Shown: positions 12,909 through 22,056 of the stretch, piece after piece
Layout: each line of letters begins with the position of its first letter
Position numbering within the stretch: the stretch's first letter is position 1
DNA from: Takakia lepidozioides
Lineage: Eukaryota; Streptophyta; Takakiopsida; Takakiales; Takakiaceae
Assembly (NCBI GenBank): GCA_030704615.1
Contig: CM060732.1
Location: 75,003,053 to 75,063,052, forward strand
Length of the DNA: 60,000 nt
Reading direction: 5' to 3'
Notes under the pieces: model-generated
Told to the model about the DNA's origin: nothing
Databases searched by the model: none
The model's input: the letters and a program-made list of their open reading frames with translations, nothing else
Made by a program: the position numbers and the translations under genes

Positions 12909-13640
12909 CCACAAGTAGTCCACAGAAGAACAAACCCCATCTTGGATACGATGAAATCGGTTGCCATCCCTTGGGGGCAGAATGGCCCTCGCCACATACC
13001 CTAAGTTCTTGACGACCCAGATAGGCATGCCAGTGGCTGTGCTGATGAGTCCAAATGCAACGGCCAGCTTCTCGCTGTGATCGAGGCAAAGAGAAAATTC
13101 CCTTTGTTGCTCCTCCAATCATGCAACACAAAATTTGTGTCAGCCACATACCCAGCTACCTTCATCTGTTCACTTCAGCTCAGTATGGACATCCTCAATT
13201 TGTGGATGTGATTGGTCATCAAGCAAAACTGTGTGCACCTGGTTGTTGACCTCAATGCAGCTGTGCCGCTGCCTCCTTCCAGACACCTCGGTCCTCAATC
13301 ATTTTTCTCACCTTTGCTTTATCAACCCACATGCCAGCTGCAGCAGATATTTCATAACAATACAAGGTGGAAGCACGCTGTGGATCCCACTCGAGAAGGC
13401 GTTTTGCTGCCCGTACTGCTAGCTTCACATTGCCATGTACTCTGCATGCACCAAGCAAGGACATCTACACCCCAACATCTGGTTCAAGTGGCAATTTGTA
13501 ATTGACGTCATCTGCAGAGAGAATAGACGTAAAACTGATACTGTTTGGCTTCAGGCATTCTTTGTGGCATTTCTTCAAATTGTTGCAGGGTGCCCCTACC
13601 AACACCCATGCTGAGCACATCCTGTGGTCGTGGAATTCCA
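12909..13640 (-). pseudogene. Decayed PLS-class PPR protein, E and DYW domains
   Basis: Read on the minus strand, the order is that of a plant organelle RNA-editing factor. First comes a last PPR motif around LKPNSISFTSILSA (about 13,510-13,550). Then comes the E region, MSLLGACRVHGNVKLAVRAA through AAGMWVDKAKVRKMIEDRGV (13,252-13,464). A broken E+ part with VNNQVHTVLLDDQSHPQ follows, and then a DYW deaminase-like block with HSEKLAVAFGLIST and RDGNRFHRIQDGVCSS (about 12,909-13,085). Several breaks show it is dead: a stop just before MSLLGACR where families have Trp, a deletion of roughly 40 residues upstream, stops between E+ and DYW, loss of the second zinc cluster (CGDCH), and DYLW instead of terminal DYW. 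No introns are seen. It lies antisense and next to the PEX10-like exon. Confidence 0.85.
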
Positions 13641-13711
13641 TGACACCACATCTATTTGGCCACACCGTACTGACCTAGCTTATAGGCAATCAATATATTA
13701 AGTGAGACTTT

Positions 13712-13738
13712 TGTTTTGTTTTGTTTTGTTTGTTTTGT
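13712..13738. repeat. (TTTTG)n microsatellite
   Basis: About five TTTTG units precede the SINE-like block. On the minus strand this is an A-rich tail-like run. Confidence 0.9.
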
Positions 13739-13740
13739 AG

Positions 13741-14022
13741 ATTTGAGATGTCCCCAACCACGAGACCCCAACGCCGGTGCTTGGTACCGTTGGAGAGCCC
13801 TCAACGAGGAGGGGTGCACCGGCTTGGTCTCAGGATTTTTGGACCTGCGGTATGGGAGATACAGAATTCCAAGTATTTTTGGTCACTGGAAATTCACAAA
13901 AAATAGCAAAAATGGCAAAGTGGGCATTCCTAGACAATGGTTGGAGCCTCGATGGGAGAGATATCAAGGGAAAGGTCTCCGGTTCAAATCTGGTCGTAGG
14001 CTCTTTGGAAAAAAAAAAATGA
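13741..14022 (+). mobile_element. Possible tRNA-derived SINE
   Basis: A block of about 280 bp contains GGTTCAAATCTGG at 13,981-13,993, close to the pol III B-box consensus, preceded by tRNA-like sequence and followed by a run of ten A residues at 14,011-14,020. B box plus A tail suggests a SINE. The A box is not convincing and no flanking duplication was found, so this is tentative. The overlapping 80-110 codon frames have no family resemblance. Confidence 0.35.
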
Positions 14023-14030
14023 TTAGATAT

Positions 14031-14310
14031 GGGATTGCATTTGGACTTAGATGACACTGGACACTTGGGCCAACACATGGGAAATGCACTTGGATACATG
14101 AATAGAAGATTGCACTTGGGCTTAGATTTCAACTCTTCACACATGGGCCTTGACATATGAGACGCTACTTGAATACATAGGGGATTGCACTTGGAGTTAG
14201 ATTTCAATTCTTAACACATGGGCCAATGGTGCAGGCTACCCTAGGCATAGATCTCCCCAAACAGGAGGGTCTCTAGATACATATGGGATTGCACTTGGAC
14301 TTAGAGGACA
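14031..14310. repeat. Degenerate direct repeats, about 75 bp spacing
   Basis: The core GGGATTGCACTTGGACTTAG returns with changes at about 14,031, 14,107, 14,182 and 14,285, with intervening copies of CACATGGGCC. It is a decayed, non-coding array. Confidence 0.8.
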
Positions 14311-14700
14311 TTGGAGGCTACCCTAGTAATTATTTCAAAATCAAGTGCCTAATTAAAAGTAGAAAATTTTTGCAAAATGTGCCTAAAAATTAGAAAAATT
14401 TCCCGAGAAGTGCCTGATTGCTCGAAAATTGGAAAAACACCAAAACCAAATATCTGGAAAAAAATGTCTAAATTGTATTATTTAAAGTCCAAAAAATGGA
14501 AAAAATACCTACAATTTATATTTTCATGTCCACTCAACTTCCAAAGGGCCCTGCATTGATGCAGCAACATCTTCATAAGTCTCATCACCTATCTCATGTG
14601 AATCTTCTGAATATGAGAGAATGTTAGGGTTAGGAACATCATCATCCTCGATATGCATGTTTGCAAGACATTGGCTCATGCTCTCAATCACATATCAAAC

Positions 14701-14848
14701 ATTATGTTTTTTTTAAGAGAAAATTACCTCAACAATAGTTTTTGAGAGAGGTTAAAAACAATTGTTGAGTTAATATCTATTTTCAAGACCATTATGTTAA
14801 GAAAATTACCTCAACAATAGTTTTTGAGGGAGGTCAAAAATAATTGTT
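14701..14848. repeat. Direct repeat pair, about 60 bp
   Basis: Units at about 14,701-14,765 and 14,791-14,848 share AAAATTACCTCAACAATAG and the sequence after it. The rest of the stretch 14,311-15,247 is AT-rich and I see no gene in it. Confidence 0.85.
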
Positions 14849-15247
14849 CATTATTATCCACGGTCGACTGTAATAGATGCCTAATGTTTGGAAATTATCT
14901 AGGGGAGGCGCCTAAATAATAAAAACGAATCTGTCTAATAATATTCTATTTTTATTAATTATTAGGCGCTGAAGTGCCTAATAAGCTAGGTTAGTACGGT
15001 ATTGTCAAACACTTGAAACGTATCCTCCACACATTTAGCATACTTATTCATAGCTCACAGGGCTATATTGTTTGTAGCTACAACTACTCGACATCAACGT
15101 CATCTGTAAACAATACGTTTGGAGGCAGAAATCTACAACCATTATAATTACCTCCAGGGCGGTAAACGTAGGTTTAAATTAATAGAATATCCTAAAATAC
15201 CTTGAGCAAGTCATGCCGACAAGTTTAGTCAGCATGCCCTGCTTAAC

Positions 15248-15257
15248 TTATATATAG
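15248..15257 (+). promoter_or_regulatory. TATA box of the F-box gene
   Basis: TTATATATAG lies about 110 bp before the F-box ATG at 15,367, a normal spacing for a core promoter with a short leader. Confidence 0.5.
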
Positions 15258-15366
15258 GAAGGGGCTCAGAGGTCTTCTTCAATTGCCGTCCAGCTTCGTT
15301 GTTTACGTCTTTGCTCTTTGCGCTGGGAGTGGAAGGGAGAGATTTGTGCAGCTATGCATAGCGGAC

Positions 15367-16649
15367 ATGGATGCCTCTACGTGGGAAAGATTGTCCGGAG
15401 AATTGGTGTATGCTGTTCTTACTTTCTTGCCGGTGGTCAGTTTACTTCAGTTTCGCATTGTTTGCAAACATTGGTGTTCTTTGATCGATTATCCTTCATT
15501 TCGCAGAGATCCTTCTACAGAGATCGAGGGGGCATCTCCTCTTATGCAATCATCTATAGGTTTTCTTGTATATGATTCGACATATACTGTGTATGATTCA
15601 TATACTGAAGGAGTAGCAAGACATGTAGCTAATGCACAATTATGCACGTACGATCTTGTTGCTGACCAGTGGCAGGCAGGTAGGAGCCACCGCCTCATGC
15701 GTTCAAACACAAACTACGCAAAGTACTGGCTAGTGGAGTTTGGAGCAGGAGGTCTTATATGTGTGCTGACTGCTACGCTCAATGGTGGGATGGACTTTGA
15801 GGTATGGAACCCACTGACCGGTGACTCCAGGATATTGCCTCCTACGCTCAATCGTTGGGGGTCCCAGCAATAGTGAAAGTGTTCATGGATGAGAGAACAA
15901 AGACGTACAAGATTATTCTCGCAGGCAATCGTGAGTATGCGGATAAAGACGAGAAATTTACTGAAGATGAGAGATACCAGATCACAGAGATCTACGATGC
16001 AGCGTCGGGTTCGTGGAAACACGGTGGACGTCTCCTGTCTTACACACCATTTTACACTTCAAGCAAATATGTAAGAGATACAGATGGTGTCGAGTACAAA
16101 GGGGTTTTGCACTTTGTATTCCGTACGAAGTTGGGAATGAGGGCACAACGGCTACTTGCGTACAACATTGAACAAGACTTATGGAGCGAGCCACCGTACG
16201 TCCTCCCGAAGTAGTCCACGAATGTTGCAACTTTGCACTTGTTCCCTGCGAGGGACGTTTACTCGTACGGAGAGCTTATCTGACCATAGAGTGCAGAGTA
16301 GAGTGCACAGTCTTCGAGCTGAATGTTTCGAGCAAAGATTGGGTCCCGCTAATAGTACAAGCTCCACGTCTGGGTGCCAGTTCTACGACGTGGATTACAA
16401 ATCCAATTAGTGGTGGTATCAGGTAACCAACTGATAACCAAAGAGCGAGGTATAGGTATGACTGAGGTACGTGTAAGTGAGACACTTACAACAGATATGC
16501 ACGTAGTATGGGTGTATGATATGGTTCAACAAACATTGCGAAGGTTGCCCTCTTGGCCCTTTCATGGACCATCTCCACATTATTATCATGGAGTTGCACT
16601 AGAGTTTTCATTTCGGCCTGCCTTGTTGCGGACACTAGCAGTATTGTAG
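15367..16649 (+). pseudogene. F-box protein with kelch/FBA-like C-terminus, frame-broken
   Basis: The ATG at 15,367 opens a frame beginning MDASTWERLSGELVYAVLTF, followed by the F-box core (LPVVSLLQFRIVCKHWCSLI). That is the SKP1-binding motif of SCF ubiquitin ligases. The downstream part has repeated blocks of kelch/FBA type (EVWNPLTGDSRILPPT, EIYDAASGSWKHGGRL, VFELNVSSKDWVPL, WVYDMVQQTLRRLPSWP) that would bind substrate. Coding similarity passes through four frame segments: to about 15,868, then 15,870-16,200, then 16,205-16,420, then 16,420-16,649. No splice sites explain the jumps, so I call a recent pseudogene or a sequence with indel errors. A TATA box sits upstream. The DNMT-bearing retrotransposon begins 100 bp after the end. 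Confidence 0.75.
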
Positions 16650-16750
16650 AAACTTTGCAAAGCATGGTGTATAGGTGCACCGTTTGCATTCACTCTTTGA
16701 GTTTGCAAATCCGTGGTGCTATACACTGGTGGTTGCAACTTTGGTAGAGG

Positions 16751-17104
16751 TGTCAAGTTAAAGAAGCACAGTGTGAAAACAACTAGAATAAAGCTAGTTA
16801 TTTGTACTTAACACTTGGATTTAGGTCAAGTGTTAAATCAGGAGTCAAGTTTAGTTTGACACCTGAACCGCCTTATCTTCACGAGAGCGGCAGTCGCGTA
16901 GCTCATCTCTCTCGAGTTGAGCCTGCACGACCGAGCTCCTTCATCGTCTAGAACTGAGTGTACTTATGATGGGAGGATAGGTTGTTGTGGGGTGGAGTCC
17001 CCATAGCTTGGGGTGCCCCTGGCTCGACTTCTGTTTTAAAGAGTGATGATGAGATGGATTTCATGTTTCTTGTGTTAAGAGTGTGTACTTAGCAATCCTT
17101 ATCA
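16751..17104 (+). repeat. 5' LTR (segment B), TGTCAAG...CTTATCA
   Basis: 354 bp, beginning TG and ending CA, with about 98% identity to 28,126-28,477. The 3' copy is preceded by an 86 bp segment A (28,039-28,124) that belongs to the LTR but is missing here. The predicted transcript start is near 16,903, because that is the 5' end of the stretch complementary to the primer site. A weak TATA-like TTATCTT lies about 30 bp upstream of it. Confidence 0.9.
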
Positions 17105-17118
17105 CTCGAGAGAGATGA
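17105..17118 (+). other. Self-complementary primer-binding site
   Basis: Directly after the LTR's terminal CA comes CTCGAGAGAGATGA. It is the exact reverse complement of TCATCTCTCTCGAG at 16,903-16,916 inside the LTR, and one extra pair is possible with the last LTR base. It does not begin TGG and resembles no tRNA 3' end. In the Tf1/sushi group of Ty3 elements the RNA 5' end folds back on such a site and is cleaved to give the primer. That mechanism is inferred here. Confidence 0.8.
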
Positions 17119-17499
17119 CTCTATCTAGTTTTCTAGTGCTAAGCTAGATATGATGTTTTTCTTAGCACTATTATAATATAACTTGGTAATCTATGAGTCC
17201 AAGAGATATGCAGATCCCCACATTCTTCTATTTTCTCTGTGGGCTCTGGCACTGTTTGGGAAGTCGGGTCTTTTCGTCTATCCAAGGCTCTCAACCACAA
17301 GTATGCGTCTCATTCAAGCTATGCTAGGGACTCAATCTTGGAGCAAACAGCCGCTGCCGTGTTTTGAGGCTGTGAGCAAATCAGTTTGTAGTTTGCTGCG
17401 ACGTCTTCAGAAGGGCCTGCGTCAGGTTGTACTTGTGTGGGGAATCTTGATCAATCTGTTTTGAGGTCCGTGGAGCAGCCCTAAGCAGTGGCAACAGGA

Positions 17500-18891
17500 G
17501 AGTTTTTGGCTGTTACATCCGTCCGCGGTGAGGAGATGGGGACGATGTAGAAGATTTTGTTGCATTGAGGAGAATGGCGTAGCCAGACTGAATGAAGCAG
17601 AGGAAGCGACGTGGAGCAAGAGACCAAGGAGCTGAGAATGCCCTATGAAGAGAATCCAATACCATTATGTTCTGCAGCTGGGACAAGACGTCATAGCAAG
17701 GCCAAATTACAACATTGCAGCAATGGAGATGATGAACGTGAAACCCTACAGATCTGTGAAAAGGAGAGATTTGGACGTCTTGCTAGCGATATCAGACAGG
17801 CTGGCCACTGGTGCTACATAGATGTCGTGTCAGCATAAGAAGTCACCTCTGGCTGCTAAGAAGAACCTTGTCAGGCTGCATGAAAGAGTTGCAGAGACGG
17901 AAGTTGAGATGTCTGTATGGAGTTGCAACAGGACAATGAAGGCAACCATAAGTTTGACACCCTCTTTAGGCCTGGGAGGAAGGGAGCACTCAACATGGAG
18001 CTGTTGGTGTCACCCAGGATGCCCGAAATTGGTTCAATACAAGGGTGGTCTCATATGGGAGAAGCATCACTGGCTGGAAATGAACTCAGTGAGCTTTATG
18101 CCAAGCCTGCAGTTGTAGATGTTGAACGAATCCAAGCTGCAAATGGTGTTGAAGAGATAGCTGTATTCCAGTCTGAGGAAGGACTGAAGGAGGCGAGAGC
18201 AGACGATTATCTTCCTAGACAACCCATTTTGAACTAACCAACTCTGATCTCAAATCACTAACTAAACCTAACTTCAGCAGCTCTCGAGCAAAGTCTCTGG
18301 AGTGGAAGTACAGGTGGTGCTTGCCCTGCGAGGGACTGGAGCCCGCCAGAAAGCCCAATTTGGACAGAGACAAGTAGGAGACTCCCGCTGCAACCTGGGC
18401 ACTCTCCGATTGCTCCATCTACACATCTCTCATTCCATTTCTTCAGCAGCATCAACCTCACTGTTGTCGCCCAACTGCACCGACCATGAACTCTTTACAG
18501 GGAGTTTATGGTAAAAGGCTGATTGCTCCTACCAAGCAGGTGCCACTATAATTGCTTGCATAATCTACTCTCCCGAGGCAAGCGACGCACCTTACTTGCT
18601 GCAAACCTTCACTACAGAAATGCAAGCGTCCATCCCTTTTCTGGAGTGAGCCGCTGGAGAGTGAAACAGTAGCCCTGACGCCAGAGGCATGGCAGACCCG
18701 GGGTGCAGGACGAGCAGCAGCTGCCAAGCGTGTACCTGCGAAGGAGGATCTCAGCACAACAACCTCAGTTGGTAGACTGCAAATCCACCATTTCGGGCAC
18801 TCGCAGGGCACGGTATTTTGACCTTGATGGGAACCTGCAGGGAATCGCAAAAACGTGGGAACAGTTTTTAATGGCGAGAACATTTTTGTGT
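17500..18891 (+). other. Leader region, probable captured host cDNA
   Basis: This stretch in the retrotransposon leader has scattered coding-like frames. One around 17,650-17,815 reads YHYVLQLGQDVIARPNYN and continues to about LLAISDRLATGAT. Another at 17,917-18,237 encodes about 106 codons (MELQQDNEGNHKFDTL onward). A stretch without good frames follows, ending in the A-rich tract 18,892-18,927. Degraded coding, then UTR-like sequence, then an A-tail is what a reverse-transcribed cellular mRNA caught by template switching would look like. I do not recognise the protein family, and the frames are broken. Confidence 0.4.
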
Positions 18892-18927
18892 TAAAAAAAA
18901 AACAAAAACAAAAACAAAACAAAAAAA
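18892..18927 (+). repeat. A-rich tract, poly(A)-like
   Basis: An interrupted run of A with single C residues, 36 bp, at the 3' end of the presumed captured cDNA. The minus-strand frame of 138 codons that crosses it is an artefact. Confidence 0.8.
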
Positions 18928-19183
18928 CCTTTTGATCTAATTTAAATTATTTAGAGCCTAGTTGGTCATATCTTTGTCAAATGAGCTCCGTTTGACTCAG
19001 TTTTTGAGGGGATAGCTGCAGAAAGGGGATATCTACCTAGCTAGACTTGGTTTTTGTTTTTGGGACTCTGCTAAAAATCTATGGAATTTTTAGATTGTGA
19101 GTGTGCCGTGAAAGAGCCACAATTCTGTTTCTAGAACCTGTTCTGGTCTATATGAGAGACAAATCTGTGGATGTCATCCTTGT

Positions 19184-19933
19184 ATGGCTGGGGGAAATGA
19201 GGACGTAATTGAAGGGCAGGTCTCTTCTCTTAGCCTGTGCACACAAGGGGACAAGATTTATGTTTCCCAAGGAACTCAGACTGATTTGAGTGGAGAACAG
19301 TTGGACGAGTTGATTGCATACTGGGAGTCAGGCATTAGCAGTAGACAACAGACTGCTGTAGTTGGCGTTGAGGGCCTCAATATCGCTTTGGACAGTCAGA
19401 ACTTTGTTGGAGCCAGCATTTCTGCAGCTGTAGGTGAAATACCAAAGTGGGTGAAAGCTAGGCTTGGAACACAGTCAAAGACACCCCCGGGTACCAAGGT
19501 GTTCAGCCAGAAGGCCATGGTGTACTGGAGCAGAGGAGCAGGAGCTACACAAGTTTGTGCAATCAGACATGGTTGCAGCCGGATACGCTCTGCACAAGGC
19601 AACCACGAGCGGGGGTTCATTAGCAATGACAAGTTTGTTTTGCCTGAAGGAGATGCAGTCATTCGCAATGAGGACACCCGCAACCGTCTCAAAGCTTTCG
19701 AGTTGAGAGACTATCAGACCCTACCTTTGTTTTCTCTAGTGTTCAGTGAGCGGGAGATAGGGGAGTATTGCTTTGTCTCTATATGGCAGAAAGATGAGGA
19801 GGGTTGGTTAGAGCGAGCTACTGTAGCTTGGGACAAGGTTAGTGGCAGGTTTCTGGACATAGATATACCTCCTACACCTTACCATCATGCAGAGCGAGGC
19901 ACTTTGAGAGAAGTCTGGCACTTGATAGCATAG
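19184..19933 (+). CDS. Pre-gag ORF of the DNMT retrotransposon, function unknown
   Basis: An ATG-started, uninterrupted 249-codon frame between the leader and gag, on the element's sense strand. It has no zinc finger, signal peptide or membrane segment, and I cannot assign a family. Near its C-terminus it contains YCFVSIWQKDEEGW followed by a charged stretch and DIDIPPTP. The pre-gag ORF of the unrelated minus-strand Ty3 element (41,363-42,593) has YTLYVGFWFKNSRGW at the same relative place, followed by a similar pattern. This suggests a shared accessory protein carried ahead of gag by several Ty3 families of this genome. It is the best preserved frame of the element apart from the methyltransferase, which argues it is functional. 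It could also be an extra N-terminal gag portion separated by stops. Confidence 0.6.
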   Translation: MAGGNEDVIEGQVSSLSLCTQGDKIYVSQGTQTDLSGEQLDELIAYWESGISSRQQTAVVGVEGLNIALDSQNFVGASISAAVGEIPKWVKARLGTQSKTPPGTKVFSQKAMVYWSRGAGATQVCAIRHGCSRIRSAQGNHERGFISNDKFVLPEGDAVIRNEDTRNRLKAFELRDYQTLPLFSLVFSEREIGEYCFVSIWQKDEEGWLERATVAWDKVSGRFLDIDIPPTPYHHAERGTLREVWHLIA

Positions 19934-20454
19934 ATCAGGATTAGATCTTGCTTGGGCGGGCTTCTATTCTTCCCCTCCATCTCTGTACTATTTTCATTAC
20001 CTTGTACTCGTAATTGCCAAAGCCTCTCTTGGTGGAGGCCAGTCAGTCCGGGGTTTTGGGCTGGGCTATTCTGCAGGATCAGCATTGCAGCTGGATTTTG
20101 GTGTGGGGGTGTTGATGTTTTGATTTCTTGTGTTTGGACCCCCCCCCAACACCTGCATGCTTGACTGTGCGCCATGTTGGTTTTGTGTGGGCGCTTGCTT
20201 TCATAGAGATTAGGCCGGATTTGATCATCGGTCAATCCTAGAGTATGTTGTCGGTGGTGAGGCTGGAGTGATGACCAGCAAGACCACCAGTGTTTCTTCT
20301 ATGGTGAGGCTGGGTTGATGACCAGCCAACCATAGGAGTTCTTGCGGTGGATGCAGGTGCAGGTGCCCTGAGCCATTGGAATATGACCCTTAAACTGCAA
20401 CAGGTGCTCACCCGTGTCACTATTAGAATCAGTACTAGAGCCCTATAGTGTCAC

Positions 20455-22056
20455 GTGGGGGAGGTGCACATTGTGAGTGTCATCACGGAGTTACCCAAGG
20501 GTTTTGAGAGGAGTACGGCTACAGGCAGTAACAGTGAGAGTGGGTTCACGAGACGAGGTATTCGGTTCAAACCACCTTCACCTCCACCCTCAACTAGTGC
20601 AGAGTCAGACACAGACTCGGAGGCTTCATCAACAAGTGTGCAGTTTCATTCGCCATTGTTGTGGGATGACATGGAGGAGATGTATGGAGCTACCAAGGGG
20701 CCTCGTAGGTACTCTGGAGCTGTGGGCACAATCGATTTGGATGACTTTATCCAGGAGTTCGACAGCTGGTATGATTTGCAGCAGATGCGCAATCCACAGC
20801 TATTCACCCCATTCATGGCGTGGAAGGGACTGTTCCAGCATTTGGAAGGCCCACCTATGGACGATTACCACGAGTTCAGGCGAGGACATGAAGCAGAGAT
20901 TGAGGAGTGGAGGATGTATTGGTCACCTGACTATGTCTCCATTACTCGAGGCACGACGCGACCAGTAGCTGCATCAGTACCAATATCTCCCACTGCCAGC
21001 ACTAGTAGTGGAGCAAGTAGTGCCGGTACTTCTGCAGGTGGTACCAGTTCAAAAGATGCTACTACTCCTCCTGCCACGACTACAACACATGTGCCTAGAT
21101 TCAACCCGGTGGTGGAGTTCTTCCAGGAGTTGCGGAGGAACTACCAAGGTGTACGGATAGAGAAGCTACGAAGTTTTTAAGACTTCCAGCGCAAACCCAG
21201 TGAGAGCCTGCGAGAGGCGTACACTCGTATGAGACGCTTGATAAGTGTGACCCAAGGGGTTACTGAAGCTTAGGCAATCCAGTTTTGGTATGGAATTCTG
21301 GACAAGGAGTTCAAGAGAAGGGTGCGAGATGTAACCCTGTTACAAGCAGCCCAACCCACATTAGCAGATGTGTTTCTGCTGGCTGAGCGGATTGAGCTCA
21401 ACATGGTGGAGGAGCAAGTTGTTACCATTGGATTTGGCAAGGACATGCCTGCACGAGGCGCAGCTGCCAACCCACAGGCACAAGGGACTGCCCAACAGCG
21501 TGGTCAGGGGGGCAAGGTTTCCCAACCCAAGTTCCATGGAGCTTACAGGGGACCTCAGGTGCAGAGGCCCGTGGCATCTTTTGCAAGCCAACAGCAACCA
21601 GGGGTGATATGTTGGACATGTGGAGGACCCCATATCAAGAGAGATTGCCCAGAGAGTGGCAGAAGGCCGACACAAGCACAGCCTGCACAGTTGCAGTGTG
21701 GGCATTGTGGCAAGTATGGGCATGGAGATGCCCAGTGTTATGACTTGCATCCTGAGTTGCGCCCAGGCCAGTTCCAAGGGAACAATGGTGGCCGGGGGCG
21801 AGGTGGACCAGCCCAAAGAGGACGAGGTGGTCGGGCACGAGGTGCAGGCCAAGGGCAAGCTCAACATGGCCAAGGACGCGGTGGTCAGGGTGTTGACCAA
21901 GGCATGGCCAACCGGCTTCAGCAGCTAGAGCAGAGGCTCGCTGCAATGGCTATAGCTCAGGCGGTACCGGCTCCCAGGCAGGATGGTCCACCTCCTGCTC
22001 CTGAGGGAGGAGATATAGGAGGATGGGATTCATGTGCGGAGCAGCACTACCACTAG
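20455..22056 (+). pseudogene. gag: capsid-like region, two zinc knuckles, RG-rich tail
   Basis: One frame runs from about 20,455 with stops at 21,178 (TAA), 21,271 (TAG) and 22,054 (TAG). The N-terminal part is rich in Ser, Thr and Pro. The capsid-like part includes FNPVVEFFQELRRNYQG, then after a stop DFQRKPSESLREAYTRMRRL and IQFWYGILDKEFKRRVRD, which is the usual retrotransposon gag pattern. Two knuckles follow: CWTCGGPHIKRDC (C-x2-C-x3-H-x4-C) and CGHCGKYGHGDAQC (C-x2-C-x4-H-x4-C). After them comes a Gly/Arg-rich segment of about 60 residues, probably RNA-binding, and a short coiled region. The first ATG is near 20,670; the earlier start would be GTG. Gag packages the RNA into virus-like particles. 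Confidence 0.85.

Noticed and set aside
16751-17104. tRNA primer site after the 5' LTR
   Set aside because: The sequence does not begin TGG and matches no plant tRNA end; the perfect match to the LTR is a better explanation.
18506-18922. Minus-strand 138-codon frame
   Set aside because: It starts inside the A-rich tract and has no family resemblance; sense-strand cDNA remains are a better reading.
21361-21900. Minus-strand frame of 179 codons opposite gag
   Set aside because: It is the antisense shadow of the Gly/Arg-rich gag sequence and has no family resemblance.
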